DNA of 41,480 nucleotides from Solobacterium sp. (GTDB taxonomy: Bacteria; Bacillota_I; Bacilli_A; Erysipelotrichales; Erysipelotrichaceae): positions 1 through 41,480 of the forward strand of contig JAFUCL010000041.1 of the NCBI GenBank assembly GCA_017459725.1, written 5' to 3'. Position numbers and translations under genes: made by a program. Below, one piece after another: positions 26,225 through 34,011 of this stretch. Within the stretch, counting starts at the first letter, position 1, and each line of letters opens with the position of its first letter. Under the pieces are notes generated by a model, which saw only the letters and a program-made list of their open reading frames with translations, searched no databases and was not told the DNA's origin.

Positions 26225-26390
26225 TTTTACCTCTTTCTCTGTTTAAGTGTGAGCTGTGATACCCGTGTATAAAAAGAAAAACAACGAAAGAATTGTATCA
26301 CTATGTACCTGCTGAAAAGGCATTATTCTGCTGACACAGGACAGGAATCGCAGCGGATTCGGATCACAGACTGAAAATAATTTCATTATA

Positions 26391-26427
26391 AAAACCTCAC
26401 ACCTCCCGGCCGGAGAGATATGAGGTC
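26391..26427 (-). terminator. Terminator downstream of the flavin reductase operon
   Basis: On the minus strand GACCTCATATCTCTCC pairs imperfectly with GGGAGGTGTGAGGT around GGCC and leads into TTTTT. It isolates the purA-purB operon from the genes upstream. Confidence 0.8.
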
Positions 26428-26474
26428 CTGCATTCAAACGGATGGAACGCAGCGGATTGAGGCAGGCTCCTGTA

Positions 26475-27041
26475 TCAGAGCAGTGCTTTTCCTTCGCTGA
26501 AAGCCTTGCCGACTCTTGGTCCGGCTTCGTAATAATCGAAGTGAAACTGGTCGAACATCAGAGCATGGATTCTTGAAGCATCGACCTTGCCGTCATCTCC
26601 GAGAAGTTCCTCATTTACGCATACATTGACGATTCTGCCGACAATTGCATGCATGTTTTCGGTATCGATGGCTTCCGCAAGCTCGCATTCCAGGGTAATG
26701 GGGAATTCCTCGATGACCGGTGCGTTGACGAATTCGCTTTTAACCGCATGACAGCCGGACTTTTCAAACTTATCGGGAACCTTGTTGCCGGAAACCATGC
26801 CGAAATAATCAGCCTGCGCCATATGTTCAGTATCCGCAATGGCTACCGTAAATGCTTTGACAGCTTTGATGTTTTTGGTGGTTTTGTGATGTTCGTCAAT
26901 GAACAGTGAGATTTTGCTGTTGGCATTCGTCATGCCCCAGGCCGCGCTCATAACATTGACTGTTCCGTTTTCGTCATACGCCGCAATCAGCAGCACCGGC
27001 ATCGGAAACACAGCCGGACTGACACCTATATTCTTTTTCAT
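26475..27041 (-). CDS. Flavin reductase family protein (FMN-binding split barrel)
   Basis: A 188-residue protein of the flavin reductase/flavoredoxin type. The segment AAYDENGTVNVMSAAWGM near residues 21-38 and the following SLFIDEHHKTTKNI match the FMN-binding region. In anaerobes such proteins (flavoredoxins) pass electrons between NAD(P)H or ferredoxin and acceptors. It is the last of three overlapping genes: its start shares four bases with the cupin stop (ATGA), and the cupin overlaps an esterase. The trio is therefore coupled. The acceptor is unknown. Confidence 0.9.
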   Translation of the reverse strand: MKKNIGVSPAVFPMPVLLIAAYDENGTVNVMSAAWGMTNANSKISLFIDEHHKTTKNIKAVKAFTVAIADTEHMAQADYFGMVSGNKVPDKFEKSGCHAVKSEFVNAPVIEEFPITLECELAEAIDTENMHAIVGRIVNVCVNEELLGDDGKVDASRIHALMFDQFHFDYYEAGPRVGKAFSEGKALL

Positions 27042-27469
27042 ATAACCTCCTGGATTTTGTTGTACTCTTCATCGGATACCGGTTCCAGCCACTCGTTCCA
27101 GGCGTTTTTTCCGGGAACTTCAATGGCCACATGAACAAACCAACTGTCACGGGCAGCACCATGCCAGTGTTTGATTCCTTCGGGGATATAAACCACATCA
27201 CCGGGTGAGAGGGGTCTCGGATCTTTTTCCCATTCCCGGTACCAGCCTTTTCCGGCTGTACAGAGAAGAATCTGTCCGCCGCCTTCTTCAGCGTGATGGA
27301 TATGCCAGTTGTTGCGGCAGGCCGGTTCAAATGTCACATTGTATACATCCACACCCTGATCATTCAGTACGGATAAGTAGGAAGTACCGCTGAAGTACTG
27401 CATGACAGGATTCAGTGCTCCTTTTTCGAATATGCCGCCTTCTTCCGGAAGAAAAGATTCTTTATTCAT
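27038..27469 (-). CDS. Cupin domain protein
   Basis: A 143-residue single-domain cupin. The metal-binding motif appears as WHIHHAEEGGGQ (His residues near 56-59 and the following Glu) with the second His in EGIKHWHGA. This is the pattern of small carboxymuconolactone-decarboxylase-associated cupins, which have been described next to oxidoreductases. It overlaps the esterase upstream by eight bases and the flavin reductase by four. It could be an isomerase, a dioxygenase-like enzyme or a binding protein. The sequence does not decide. Confidence 0.88.
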   Translation of the reverse strand: MNKESFLPEEGGIFEKGALNPVMQYFSGTSYLSVLNDQGVDVYNVTFEPACRNNWHIHHAEEGGGQILLCTAGKGWYREWEKDPRPLSPGDVVYIPEGIKHWHGAARDSWFVHVAIEVPGKNAWNEWLEPVSDEEYNKIQEVI

Positions 27470-28823
27470 GACGCTGCTTCTTTCTGGTCTGTCTGCCCAT
27501 CCAGCGCCACAGGGTTACCGGACGTCCGTCTTCATATACACGGGTGCCGTCCAGATCGTATTCGCAGAAATCATTGTAGACATGAACCCATGAGAAATGA
27601 CCGTTGTAACGGTAAGGTCTGCCTGCTTCGTCTTTGAACAGACCGGACTGGTCCGTAACATTCTCAAACAGGGAAACATGGACATTGTCATTGCCGGCAG
27701 CTTTCAGTTTATGGTACGCAGGCAGGCACAGACCATCCGGCGGTACCAGGGGATCATCCTGGGCATTTGTGAACCAGACAGGAAGGTGCTTCAGATTCTG
27801 TATATCCTGATCGGTAATGGCGGAAGGACGGAATGCTTCGCAGACAGGGTAAGCAGCCGCGAAAAAGTCCGGATAGGAAACAATCATGCGCATGGTCATG
27901 AAGCCGCCGTTGGAGCATCCGCCTATATATACGCGGTCACGGTCGATGTCCGGATGATCTTCCAGGAATTCATCAATCAATGATTTCAGCGCTTCCACAT
28001 AGATGCTTTCCACGCCCTGTTTGGCAGGTTGGTTTTTTCTGCCGGCACCGTAATCCATCCAGAAGGTGGGGCACTGCGGACAAAGAATGTATGCGGCACC
28101 GCCCAGCTTTCGCTGAATATCAGGGGAGGAAAGGTTAACGACTTTGTTTCCGGTATAAGTGACGGTCGGATCGCTTCCGCCTTCACCGAGACCGTGCAGC
28201 CAGATCACAAGCGGCAGCTTTTCGGGGAATTCATGTTCCCACTCATTGCCGAAATTGGAATCAAGGGAATGCAGCAGTTTCCTGCCTTCTTTTTTGTCCG
28301 GGGTGAAGTATCCGTATCCCAGCGGCATCTTCTTATCATGGGAGCGGCTGTTTTTCCAGCCTTTGAGCTGCGGGCAGATATCACCGGCGGATTCATCAAA
28401 GACCCAGCCGGTATAGGGAATCGGTGCGGCAATTTCCTTTACCTGTGTAACGCGGTATTCACAGCGGATGAACTCATTCATGGAACTACGGTAGGCTGCC
28501 TGGGAATAACCGATCGGATACATAGGACCGTACGGCATTTCCAGAGCTATCTTATCCGATTCATATACTTTCGCACCTGTTTCATCGCAGGGGTATGCGG
28601 CAGTGACTTCACGGTATCCTTTGGAAGGATAGATCTTGGGGCCCAGCCATTCCCTGGCTGCCATAAAGATTTCACCGGTTTCGGGGTTTTTCCGCTCAAC
28701 ATAAACGTTAAATGTTTCCGTGCCGATCTGTGATGCGCACAGTTTTTCCGGTGCGTTCAGAATCAGTTTGGTGATGTACGGACCGTTATCGGTCACCGTC
28801 GTGAATGTTTTGTATGTGTACAT
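27462..28823 (-). CDS. Prolyl-oligopeptidase-type alpha/beta hydrolase (esterase)
   Basis: A 453-residue serine hydrolase. Residues 1-200 form a beta-rich N-terminal domain with no motif I recognise. The catalytic half begins at LPLVIWLHGLGEGG. The nucleophile lies in IGGCSNGGFMTM. The acid is in NAQDDPLVPP and the histidine in YNGHFSWVHVYND. No signal peptide is seen, so it is cytoplasmic. Similar proteins are annotated as prolyl oligopeptidases, feruloyl-esterase-like enzymes or PHB depolymerase relatives. A GGAGGAAC site precedes the ATG at 28823. Its 3' end overlaps the cupin gene, suggesting that ester cleavage and a redox step on the released product belong together. Confidence 0.88.
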   Translation of the reverse strand: MYTYKTFTTVTDNGPYITKLILNAPEKLCASQIGTETFNVYVERKNPETGEIFMAAREWLGPKIYPSKGYREVTAAYPCDETGAKVYESDKIALEMPYGPMYPIGYSQAAYRSSMNEFIRCEYRVTQVKEIAAPIPYTGWVFDESAGDICPQLKGWKNSRSHDKKMPLGYGYFTPDKKEGRKLLHSLDSNFGNEWEHEFPEKLPLVIWLHGLGEGGSDPTVTYTGNKVVNLSSPDIQRKLGGAAYILCPQCPTFWMDYGAGRKNQPAKQGVESIYVEALKSLIDEFLEDHPDIDRDRVYIGGCSNGGFMTMRMIVSYPDFFAAAYPVCEAFRPSAITDQDIQNLKHLPVWFTNAQDDPLVPPDGLCLPAYHKLKAAGNDNVHVSLFENVTDQSGLFKDEAGRPYRYNGHFSWVHVYNDFCEYDLDGTRVYEDGRPVTLWRWMGRQTRKKQRHE

Positions 28824-28905
28824 GATGTTCCTCCTTTTGGGTTTCCTTCATATATTGAAGCCGGCGAGCAGAGAGCGTATAACTGCTGCGCTGTGCCGGG
28901 AATGG

Positions 28906-29679
28906 TCAGATACGGCAGTTTGATTTAATGATGTCCTGAAGAGTTACATGAGGGTTTCTGTAGCGGGCTTCGGGATTGGGTTCGTTTATTGACGCAAAGC
29001 GGATTGCTTTTACAGGACATGCCTGGATACATGCCATACAGTTAATGCATTTTGAATCATCAAAGACCGGTCTTCCGTCTGACAAAGAAACACAGCCGCG
29101 CGGACATACACGTGTGCAGGTGCCGCAGCCGATGCAGGCATCCGTAACTCTGTACAGAGGGAAGGTATACATAGGTCCGTTTGTTTCCTTGTTTTTCAGG
29201 TACCTGCTGCTGAAATCCGTTTCTTCCTGTGACGGCTGCTGAATCATATGTTTCTTTGCCGTGATATCTGCTTTCAGTCCGGCAATGTGCTCATCAACAT
29301 GTTTATCTGCTTCAATGCTGCGCTGCTGGTCCATGTCGAATACGATAAGAGCATTATCATGCATAATGATTGTATTGATATAATCCGCCGGCTTTCCTGC
29401 AGCTTTCAGAAATTCCTGTGTGCGTTCAGCGACCCCGCCGTGATGACAGCCATACGTAATAATCATATAGAAATAATCTGTTTCGAATACGGAATCACGG
29501 ATAAAGTCCTTAATTATCTGCGGAATTTCAAACTCAAACAAAGGACATACAATACCGATTTTTTCATCTTTATAATGTCTGTCGGTTCTGGCCATCTCCT
29601 GGGGAATGCTTAACAGATTGCTGTCCAGCTGCCTGGCCACATAAAGGCTGTTTCCTGTTGCTGTGAAATACAATATCAT
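28906..29679 (-). CDS. EFR1-family flavodoxin/ferredoxin fusion protein
   Basis: A 257-residue fusion. The N-terminus has the flavodoxin phosphate loop FTATGNSLYVA (residues 5-15). The C-terminal third has two 4Fe-4S motifs, CIGCGTCTRVCPRGC and CINCMACIQACP. This is the layout of the EFR1 group, common in anaerobic Bacillota and poorly characterised. The frame runs 24 codons further upstream, but the ATG at 29679 has an AGGAGGAG site and directly starts the flavodoxin fold. The extra codons would lie in the IS110 left flank. That flank begins close behind the ribosome binding site, so the original promoter was probably displaced or replaced. The esterase gene follows after 82 bases on the same strand. 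Confidence 0.9.
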   Translation of the reverse strand: MILYFTATGNSLYVARQLDSNLLSIPQEMARTDRHYKDEKIGIVCPLFEFEIPQIIKDFIRDSVFETDYFYMIITYGCHHGGVAERTQEFLKAAGKPADYINTIIMHDNALIVFDMDQQRSIEADKHVDEHIAGLKADITAKKHMIQQPSQEETDFSSRYLKNKETNGPMYTFPLYRVTDACIGCGTCTRVCPRGCVSLSDGRPVFDDSKCINCMACIQACPVKAIRFASINEPNPEARYRNPHVTLQDIIKSNCRI

Positions 29680-29712
29680 CTGATCTGCTCCTCCTACTAT
29701 ATAGGTACAGGG

Positions 29713-29976
29713 TGTAATACCTGACAGCCAGCCAGGACTACATCCTCTCATTGTTAAAACTGTTAGAATGAGAGGGCATTGGTGTGACGTGCTCCTCCTT
29801 GGACCATATTGCGTCCGTAAGAAAGCCAGTCAGCCGGCCACTCATTCGCAGTCGTTCGATTTAAGCAGGTTGAACCGTATTCCGGATATGCGTTCGTGTG
29901 ATACCCCAGGAGATTGAATAGGCAATGAGGAAACGCTGGTACCATTGCACATACAATTTCATGGAGGACAATCAGT
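29713..29976 (+). ncRNA. Candidate bridge RNA region of the IS110 element, left flank
   Basis: Characterised IS110 elements such as IS621 encode a structured bridge RNA in the non-coding sequence before the recombinase. It has loops that pair with target and donor DNA. This 5' flank of about 260 bases has no ORF and contains a perfect 9-bp stem (29744-29752 with 29767-29775) over a 14-base loop. A GGAC/GTCC pairing follows near 29800-29816. The extent of the RNA and its guide loops are inferred. No covariance or expression evidence is available. Confidence 0.4.
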
Positions 29977-31200
29977 ATGTTAAACGCAGTAGGAATCGAT
30001 GTGTCGAAAGGCAGAAGCACCGTTGCGGTCCTGCAGCCCGGCGGTGTTGTTGTCCGTAAGCCTTTCGATGTGTATCACAATCAGAATGAGATGAATGATC
30101 TTGTGTCTTTCATCAAATCATTGGATGGTGATACAAAAGCTGTTCTTGAATGTACCGGCCGCTATCACCGGCCAATCGTTGAAGCTCTGCACAGAGCAGA
30201 GATCTTTGTGTCAGCTGTCAATCCGCATCTGATCAGGAACTTTGGCAATAATACGATCCGCAAAGTTAAGACAGATCCTGCGGATGCTAAGAAGATTGCC
30301 CGGTACGCTCTTGACAACTGGCACGAACTCAGCGAGTATTCAGACATGGATTCCAAGCGTGAACAACTGAAAACCATGAATACCCAGTTTGACTTCTTCA
30401 TGAAGCAGAAGACAGCCGCCAAATCCAACCTGATCGCTCTTTTGGATCAGACATACCCCGGAGTCAACAATCTGTTTGATTCTCCTGTACGTGCTGACGG
30501 AAGCGAGAAATGGGTCGATTTTGCGTATTCTTTCTGGCATGTGGACTGTGTCCGCAAACTCAGTCTCAACACCTTCAAAGAGCGTTACACGGCTTTCTGT
30601 AAGAAACACGGCTATATCTTCAATGAACTGAAGGCTGAAGAGATATATAGTGCCTCTAAAAGCCTCGTGGCAACCCTCCCGAAGGAGAATGGTTACAGAG
30701 ATCTCATCCGCTTCAGTATCAAGCAGCTGAACCTTGAATCTGAGCATGTGGAGAAACTGCGCGTGGATATGAACTCACTGGCTGCTCAACTTCCGGAATA
30801 TCCTGTCGTCATGGGTATGTATGGCGTCGGCACAACCTTTGGACCACAGCTGATGGCTGAGATCGGTGATGTCATGCGATTTACCCACCGCGAAGCACTC
30901 ACTGCATTTGCCGGGGTAGATCCCGGCAGAGACGATTCCGGTCAGCGTGTCGCCAAGAGCGTCAAAGCCTCCAAATGCGGATCTGCCCGGCTGCGTAAGA
31001 CACTGTTCCAGATCATGAGCTGCCTGCTTCAGAATATGCCGGAGGATGATCCGGTATATCAATTCCTTGATAAGAAACGTTCCGAAGGTAAAGAGTATTA
31101 CGTTTACATGACTGCCGGTGCGAACAAATTCCTTCGCATTTACTACGGCAAGGTCAAGGAATACATGCGTAATCTTCAGGCCGAGCAATCCCAGAACTGA
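29977..31200 (+). CDS. IS110-family transposase (DEDD serine recombinase)
   Basis: A 407-residue recombinase. The N-terminal RuvC-like domain carries the DEDD residues: Asp8 (GIDVSK), Glu58 (LECTGRY), Asp100 and Asp103 (TDPADAKKIA). The C-terminal Transposase_20 domain has GMYGVGTTFGPQLMAEIGD, AFAGVDP (310-316) and the probable catalytic Ser321 (DSGQ). The gene is intact with no frameshift, so the element may be active. A GGAGGA site lies before the ATG. Known relatives are guided by a bridge RNA from the same element. Confidence 0.95.
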   Translation: MLNAVGIDVSKGRSTVAVLQPGGVVVRKPFDVYHNQNEMNDLVSFIKSLDGDTKAVLECTGRYHRPIVEALHRAEIFVSAVNPHLIRNFGNNTIRKVKTDPADAKKIARYALDNWHELSEYSDMDSKREQLKTMNTQFDFFMKQKTAAKSNLIALLDQTYPGVNNLFDSPVRADGSEKWVDFAYSFWHVDCVRKLSLNTFKERYTAFCKKHGYIFNELKAEEIYSASKSLVATLPKENGYRDLIRFSIKQLNLESEHVEKLRVDMNSLAAQLPEYPVVMGMYGVGTTFGPQLMAEIGDVMRFTHREALTAFAGVDPGRDDSGQRVAKSVKASKCGSARLRKTLFQIMSCLLQNMPEDDPVYQFLDKKRSEGKEYYVYMTAGANKFLRIYYGKVKEYMRNLQAEQSQN

Positions 31201-31211
31201 TGAATAAATGT

Positions 31212-31322
31212 CCTGCTAATTACCGTTGAGCCGTTAAATCGGCCTTTTCGTAATGGCTTCTATCACATCACCGTCCTTCCTGAAAGTTTCTGCCAATTCA
31301 CCCTTGACTTTTTATTAGCAGG
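31212..31322. repeat. Inverted repeat enclosing the structured right flank of the IS110 element
   Basis: CCTGCTAAT (31212-31220) and ATTAGCAGG (31314-31322) are perfect 9-bp inverted copies. Between them lie ATTAC/GTAAT (31219-31223 with 31250-31254, overlapping the outer arm) and a GCCG/CGGC hairpin (31230-31243). A TTGACT hexamer at 31304-31309 resembles a -35 box close to the right end. In IS1111-type members subterminal repeats and a bridge RNA occur on this side. The group here is not decided. Confidence 0.55.
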
Positions 31323-31353
31323 CTTTCTTTGGCAGCTGGTGTTTTAAGAAAAA

Positions 31354-31382
31354 ACTGTGGCAGGTTGAACACCTGCCACAGT
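31354..31382 (-). terminator. Strong terminator of the sugar-binding protein gene
   Basis: ACTGTGGCAGGT (31354-31365) and ACCTGCCACAGT (31371-31382) form a perfect 12-bp stem with a five-base loop. On the minus strand a T-run follows. It ends transcription right after the binding-protein gene, before the insertion sequence. Confidence 0.92.
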
Positions 31383-31392
31383 AATGATTCAG

Positions 31393-32727
31393 TTATTCAA
31401 CTGTTACGCCCGGATATGTTGTACGGATGTAATCCTTGAAGTTATTGATAGCATCTTCTCTTGTGGAAGTTTCACCATCCAGATACTCTGTGAAGTATGT
31501 CTGCAGACCTTCGTTGCAGAGCTGGTCATACTGTGTAACGTTCTGGAACTTGATGTTCTTTGCCAGTTCAGCGAAGACTGCTGTATCGTTCTGTCCGCCC
31601 AGGAAGTCATTGCCGTATGTAGCATCAGCAGCGTACTTGTTGTTGACCTTCTGGTTGTTGGAGAACTGTGCTTCATCCTTTACGAGGTGATCGCATACTT
31701 CTTCGTTGTTGATGAATGTATTCATGATGTCAGCGACCATTGTCGGGTTGTCTGTGCCGGTAGCTGCGAGCATCCATGTACCACCCCAGAAGAACGGCTG
31801 CGGACCCTGGCAGATAGCCCAGTCACCGAAGCATCCCTTATCAGGATCCTGAGCATTGCTCATGGAGAAGTTGAAGTACCATGCAGGTCCGAAGAAGCAC
31901 ATGGACTTACCTGTCTTGAACATTTCGGAAGTAGCTTCGTCACCCCAAATGTTTGTTGTATATGCAGTGTATCCGTTCTTGACGTAATCTTCAGACTGAT
32001 CCATCCACTTTTCAATATTCGGATCGAAGTTCAGTTTGCCGTCAACGACCCACGGCGATGTTACGTTGTTGGAGAATACACGGTAAGTTGCGTTTGTGGT
32101 CGGGATCATGAAGTAACCCTTGTCCTTTGCCTTGGCAGCGACATCATTGAACTTGTCCCAGTCACTCATAGCTTCCTGAACAGCAGCCGGATCATCTGTA
32201 CCGAGGACATCCTTGGCAATTGATCTTCTGTAGATAACAGCAGCCGGGCAGCACTGGAAGGAGACACCCTTCACAACACCCTTAGCATCGGAAGCTGCTT
32301 CAACCGTATACGGATAAGTATTGGAGAAATCAGAGACACCGATGGATTTGACATCCATTGTAGCGTCGGAATTTGTGTACTTAATGATGTAGTCAGCTTC
32401 AGCAAGGAACAGGTCGATCTTGTCATCTGCTGCTGCGTTTGCCTGGTTCAGCAGTGCTGCATCCAGTGCATCCTGATAAGCGCCGCCGTCAGACGGATAT
32501 GTTGTTCTCTTGATGGTAACGTCACCCTTCTTCAGTGTGTACTCATCAACCTTTTCATCAGCGTAATACTTGCCGAGGAAGCCCCAGAACTCTTCATTCC
32601 AGGTCCAGATGTTCAGAACTTTGCCTTCTTCAGAAGAAGCGGCAGCTGCAGGCTTTTCGGTTTTCTGGCATCCAGCGAGAGAAAGTACGAGCGGCAATGT
32701 CAGAAGAGCACTTAATAGCTTTTTCAT
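31393..32727 (-). CDS. ABC transporter extracellular solute-binding lipoprotein, sugar type
   Basis: A 444-residue binding protein. The N-terminus is a lipoprotein signal ending LSLAGC with Cys20 as the lipid-modified residue. The mature part begins with the VLNIWTWNEEF strand typical of family 1 sugar-binding proteins (maltose/multiple-sugar type). It captures a sugar outside the membrane for an ABC importer. The partner permease genes normally follow at once. Here a strong terminator and then the IS110 element follow instead, and no permease is in the window. The LacI gene lies 61 bases upstream on the same strand, and cellobiose phosphorylase is divergent, so cello-oligosaccharide is the likeliest ligand. 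GGAGGAAAAG is the ribosome binding site. Confidence 0.92.
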   Translation of the reverse strand: MKKLLSALLTLPLVLSLAGCQKTEKPAAAASSEEGKVLNIWTWNEEFWGFLGKYYADEKVDEYTLKKGDVTIKRTTYPSDGGAYQDALDAALLNQANAAADDKIDLFLAEADYIIKYTNSDATMDVKSIGVSDFSNTYPYTVEAASDAKGVVKGVSFQCCPAAVIYRRSIAKDVLGTDDPAAVQEAMSDWDKFNDVAAKAKDKGYFMIPTTNATYRVFSNNVTSPWVVDGKLNFDPNIEKWMDQSEDYVKNGYTAYTTNIWGDEATSEMFKTGKSMCFFGPAWYFNFSMSNAQDPDKGCFGDWAICQGPQPFFWGGTWMLAATGTDNPTMVADIMNTFINNEEVCDHLVKDEAQFSNNQKVNNKYAADATYGNDFLGGQNDTAVFAELAKNIKFQNVTQYDQLCNEGLQTYFTEYLDGETSTREDAINNFKDYIRTTYPGVTVE

Positions 32728-32781
32728 TTCTTTTCCTCCTGTTATTAAGTTTCTGCGGATTTTTGGTCCTTTATTTGTTCA

Positions 32782-32799
32782 CCGGAGATTATTCTCCGG
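32782..32799 (-). other. Stem-loop at the lacI stop codon
   Basis: CCGGAGA (32782-32788) and TCTCCGG (32793-32799) form a 7-bp hairpin with a four-base loop around the LacI stop codon. No T-run follows on the minus strand, so it is not a standard terminator. It may limit or process read-through into the binding-protein gene. Confidence 0.5.
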
Positions 32800-33805
32800 A
32801 AACATCCTTGATGTTCCTGACGGTTTCGCCAGGGATCAGATGTCCCATGACCACTGTTTGTGCATTCATGGCTTCGGGGTTTTCAATCTTTTCGAGAAGT
32901 CTCCGGCAGGCGGCTCTTCCGAGCTGTTCCGTATCCTGCCGGTATGTTGTAAGACCGGTGATTCTGGCAAGACGGATACCGTCATAGCCCATTGCCGAGA
33001 TATCATCCGGTACTCTGATGTTCGCATCCCGCAGGACTTTCATACTGCCGAGATAGGAATAGTCATCGGGGAAGATGATGCATGTCGGCCGGTTCTCCAG
33101 AGCCAGCAGTTCAGCAGTCCGCTGCGCACACACTTCCATGTCGTGGTAACGGCCCTGCCTGATCCATGCCGGATCTGGTTCAATGCCACTTTCCCGGCAG
33201 GCTCTGTAGAAACCCATCAGACGGTCCTTGGTGACATCCGTCAGCTCTCCGTGAATGAAGGCTATCTTGCGGTGTCCCATACTGTATGCATACTTCACAA
33301 GTTCCTGTAAACCGCGGGCATTGTCCGAAACAACGGAAGGACAGCGGTCACTGATGTAGTCGATCGTTACGACCGGAAGCTCCGACTGAATCACTTCCTG
33401 GATTTCCGGATCTGCGAAGTTTGCGGAGATCACTGCCGCACCGTCGAAGTTTCTGTACTCGCAGTGCTTCAGGTAAGTTGAAGGACGGCCGCTGATCGTA
33501 TGGCTTATGAACGTAATGTCATATCCGGATTCCTCTGCGGTTCTCTTGAAGCTTTCAAGAATCTCCGAGAAGTATTCGTGGGCCAGACCGGCTGCCATGC
33601 TGTCAATAAACAGTACTCCGATGCTGTAGGTACGGTTGGTCTTCAGGGCTCTGGCGGATGCATTGAGCATGTATCCAAGCTCTTCCGCTTTGCGTAATAT
33701 TTTGTCGCGTGTTGCTTTTGATATGTCAGCTTTTCCGTTTAGTGCTTTGGAAACTGTGGCAACTGACACGCCGCACCTTTCTGCGATTTCTTTCATCGAT
33801 ATCAT
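32789..33805 (-). CDS. LacI-family transcriptional regulator
   Basis: A 338-residue repressor. The helix-turn-helix is at the N-terminus ([20 protein letters not shown]), followed by the hinge helix region with [16 protein letters not shown] and a periplasmic-binding-protein-like sugar domain. The start at 33805 has GGAGGT seven bases upstream. Three near-identical 12-base sites lie in the spacer toward the divergent phosphorylase gene, one of them 23-34 bases before this start, which implies autoregulation. The inducer is probably a cello-oligosaccharide or derived sugar, by context. Confidence 0.94.
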   Translation of the reverse strand: MISMKEIAERCGVSVATVSKALNGKADISKATRDKILRKAEELGYMLNASARALKTNRTYSIGVLFIDSMAAGLAHEYFSEILESFKRTAEESGYDITFISHTISGRPSTYLKHCEYRNFDGAAVISANFADPEIQEVIQSELPVVTIDYISDRCPSVVSDNARGLQELVKYAYSMGHRKIAFIHGELTDVTKDRLMGFYRACRESGIEPDPAWIRQGRYHDMEVCAQRTAELLALENRPTCIIFPDDYSYLGSMKVLRDANIRVPDDISAMGYDGIRLARITGLTTYRQDTEQLGRAACRRLLEKIENPEAMNAQTVVMGHLIPGETVRNIKDVSGE

Positions 33806-33827
33806 CTCAATACCTCCGGAAGAATCT

Positions 33828-33839
33828 TAATCGTTTTCG
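33828..33839. promoter_or_regulatory. LacI-type operator, copy 1
   Basis: TAATCGTTTTCG with a central CG step, as in LacI-family sites. It is 12 of 12 identical to copy 3. It lies 23-34 bases upstream of the lacI start, fitting autorepression. Confidence 0.65.
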
Positions 33840-33883
33840 CAATTCCAGTATAGCACGTTTTTCGGAATTGCAAGTATTTTTTT

Positions 33884-33895
33884 ACGAAAACGTTT
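33884..33895. promoter_or_regulatory. LacI-type operator, copy 2 (inverted)
   Basis: ACGAAAACGTTTA is the reverse complement of TAAACGTTTTCGT. It matches copies 1 and 3 in 11 of 12 positions and has the symmetric core AAACGTTT. It lies midway between the divergent genes. Confidence 0.7.
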
Positions 33896-33959
33896 ACAAA
33901 AGCAAAAATTTCTTGTTTTTCGCTGTATTTGACAGTATTCTAGGGTCATACAAGGTGCG

Positions 33960-33971
33960 TAATCGTTTTCG
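33960..33971. promoter_or_regulatory. LacI-type operator, copy 3
   Basis: TAATCGTTTTCG, identical to copy 1, lies 41-52 bases before the phosphorylase start. It abuts a TATAAA (33972-33977) that could be the -10 box, so bound repressor would block the promoter. Confidence 0.7.
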
Positions 33972-34011
33972 TATAAATGTGTTATTGCGAAACACATTTA
34001 AGGAGGTTGTT

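Larger units (their letters stand above)
29698..31340 (+). mobile_element. IS110-family insertion sequence (ends approximate)
   Basis: The element consists of one DEDD transposase gene with about 280 non-coding bases before it and about 140 after it. Neither flank belongs to a neighbouring gene. IS110 elements have no long terminal inverted repeats and make no clear target duplication, so exact ends cannot be read. The left end lies between the EFR1 ribosome binding site (about 29695) and the first stem at 29744. The right end lies between 31201 and the terminator at 31354. It sits between two minus-strand genes. Confidence 0.75.

Noticed and set aside
26225..26390. Purine riboswitch before purA
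   Set aside because: The region has none of the conserved purine-aptamer loops that I can recognise, and it is mostly AT-rich with only short pairings.
26243..26437. Small minus-strand frame upstream of purA
   Set aside because: It runs through the terminator at 26391-26427 and has no ribosome binding site, so it is unlikely to be a leader peptide.
31384..32223. Open frame of 279 codons on the plus strand rich in Cys, Val and Ile
   Set aside because: It is antisense to the sugar-binding lipoprotein and begins within its terminator region. The hydrophobic look comes from the complementary codons.
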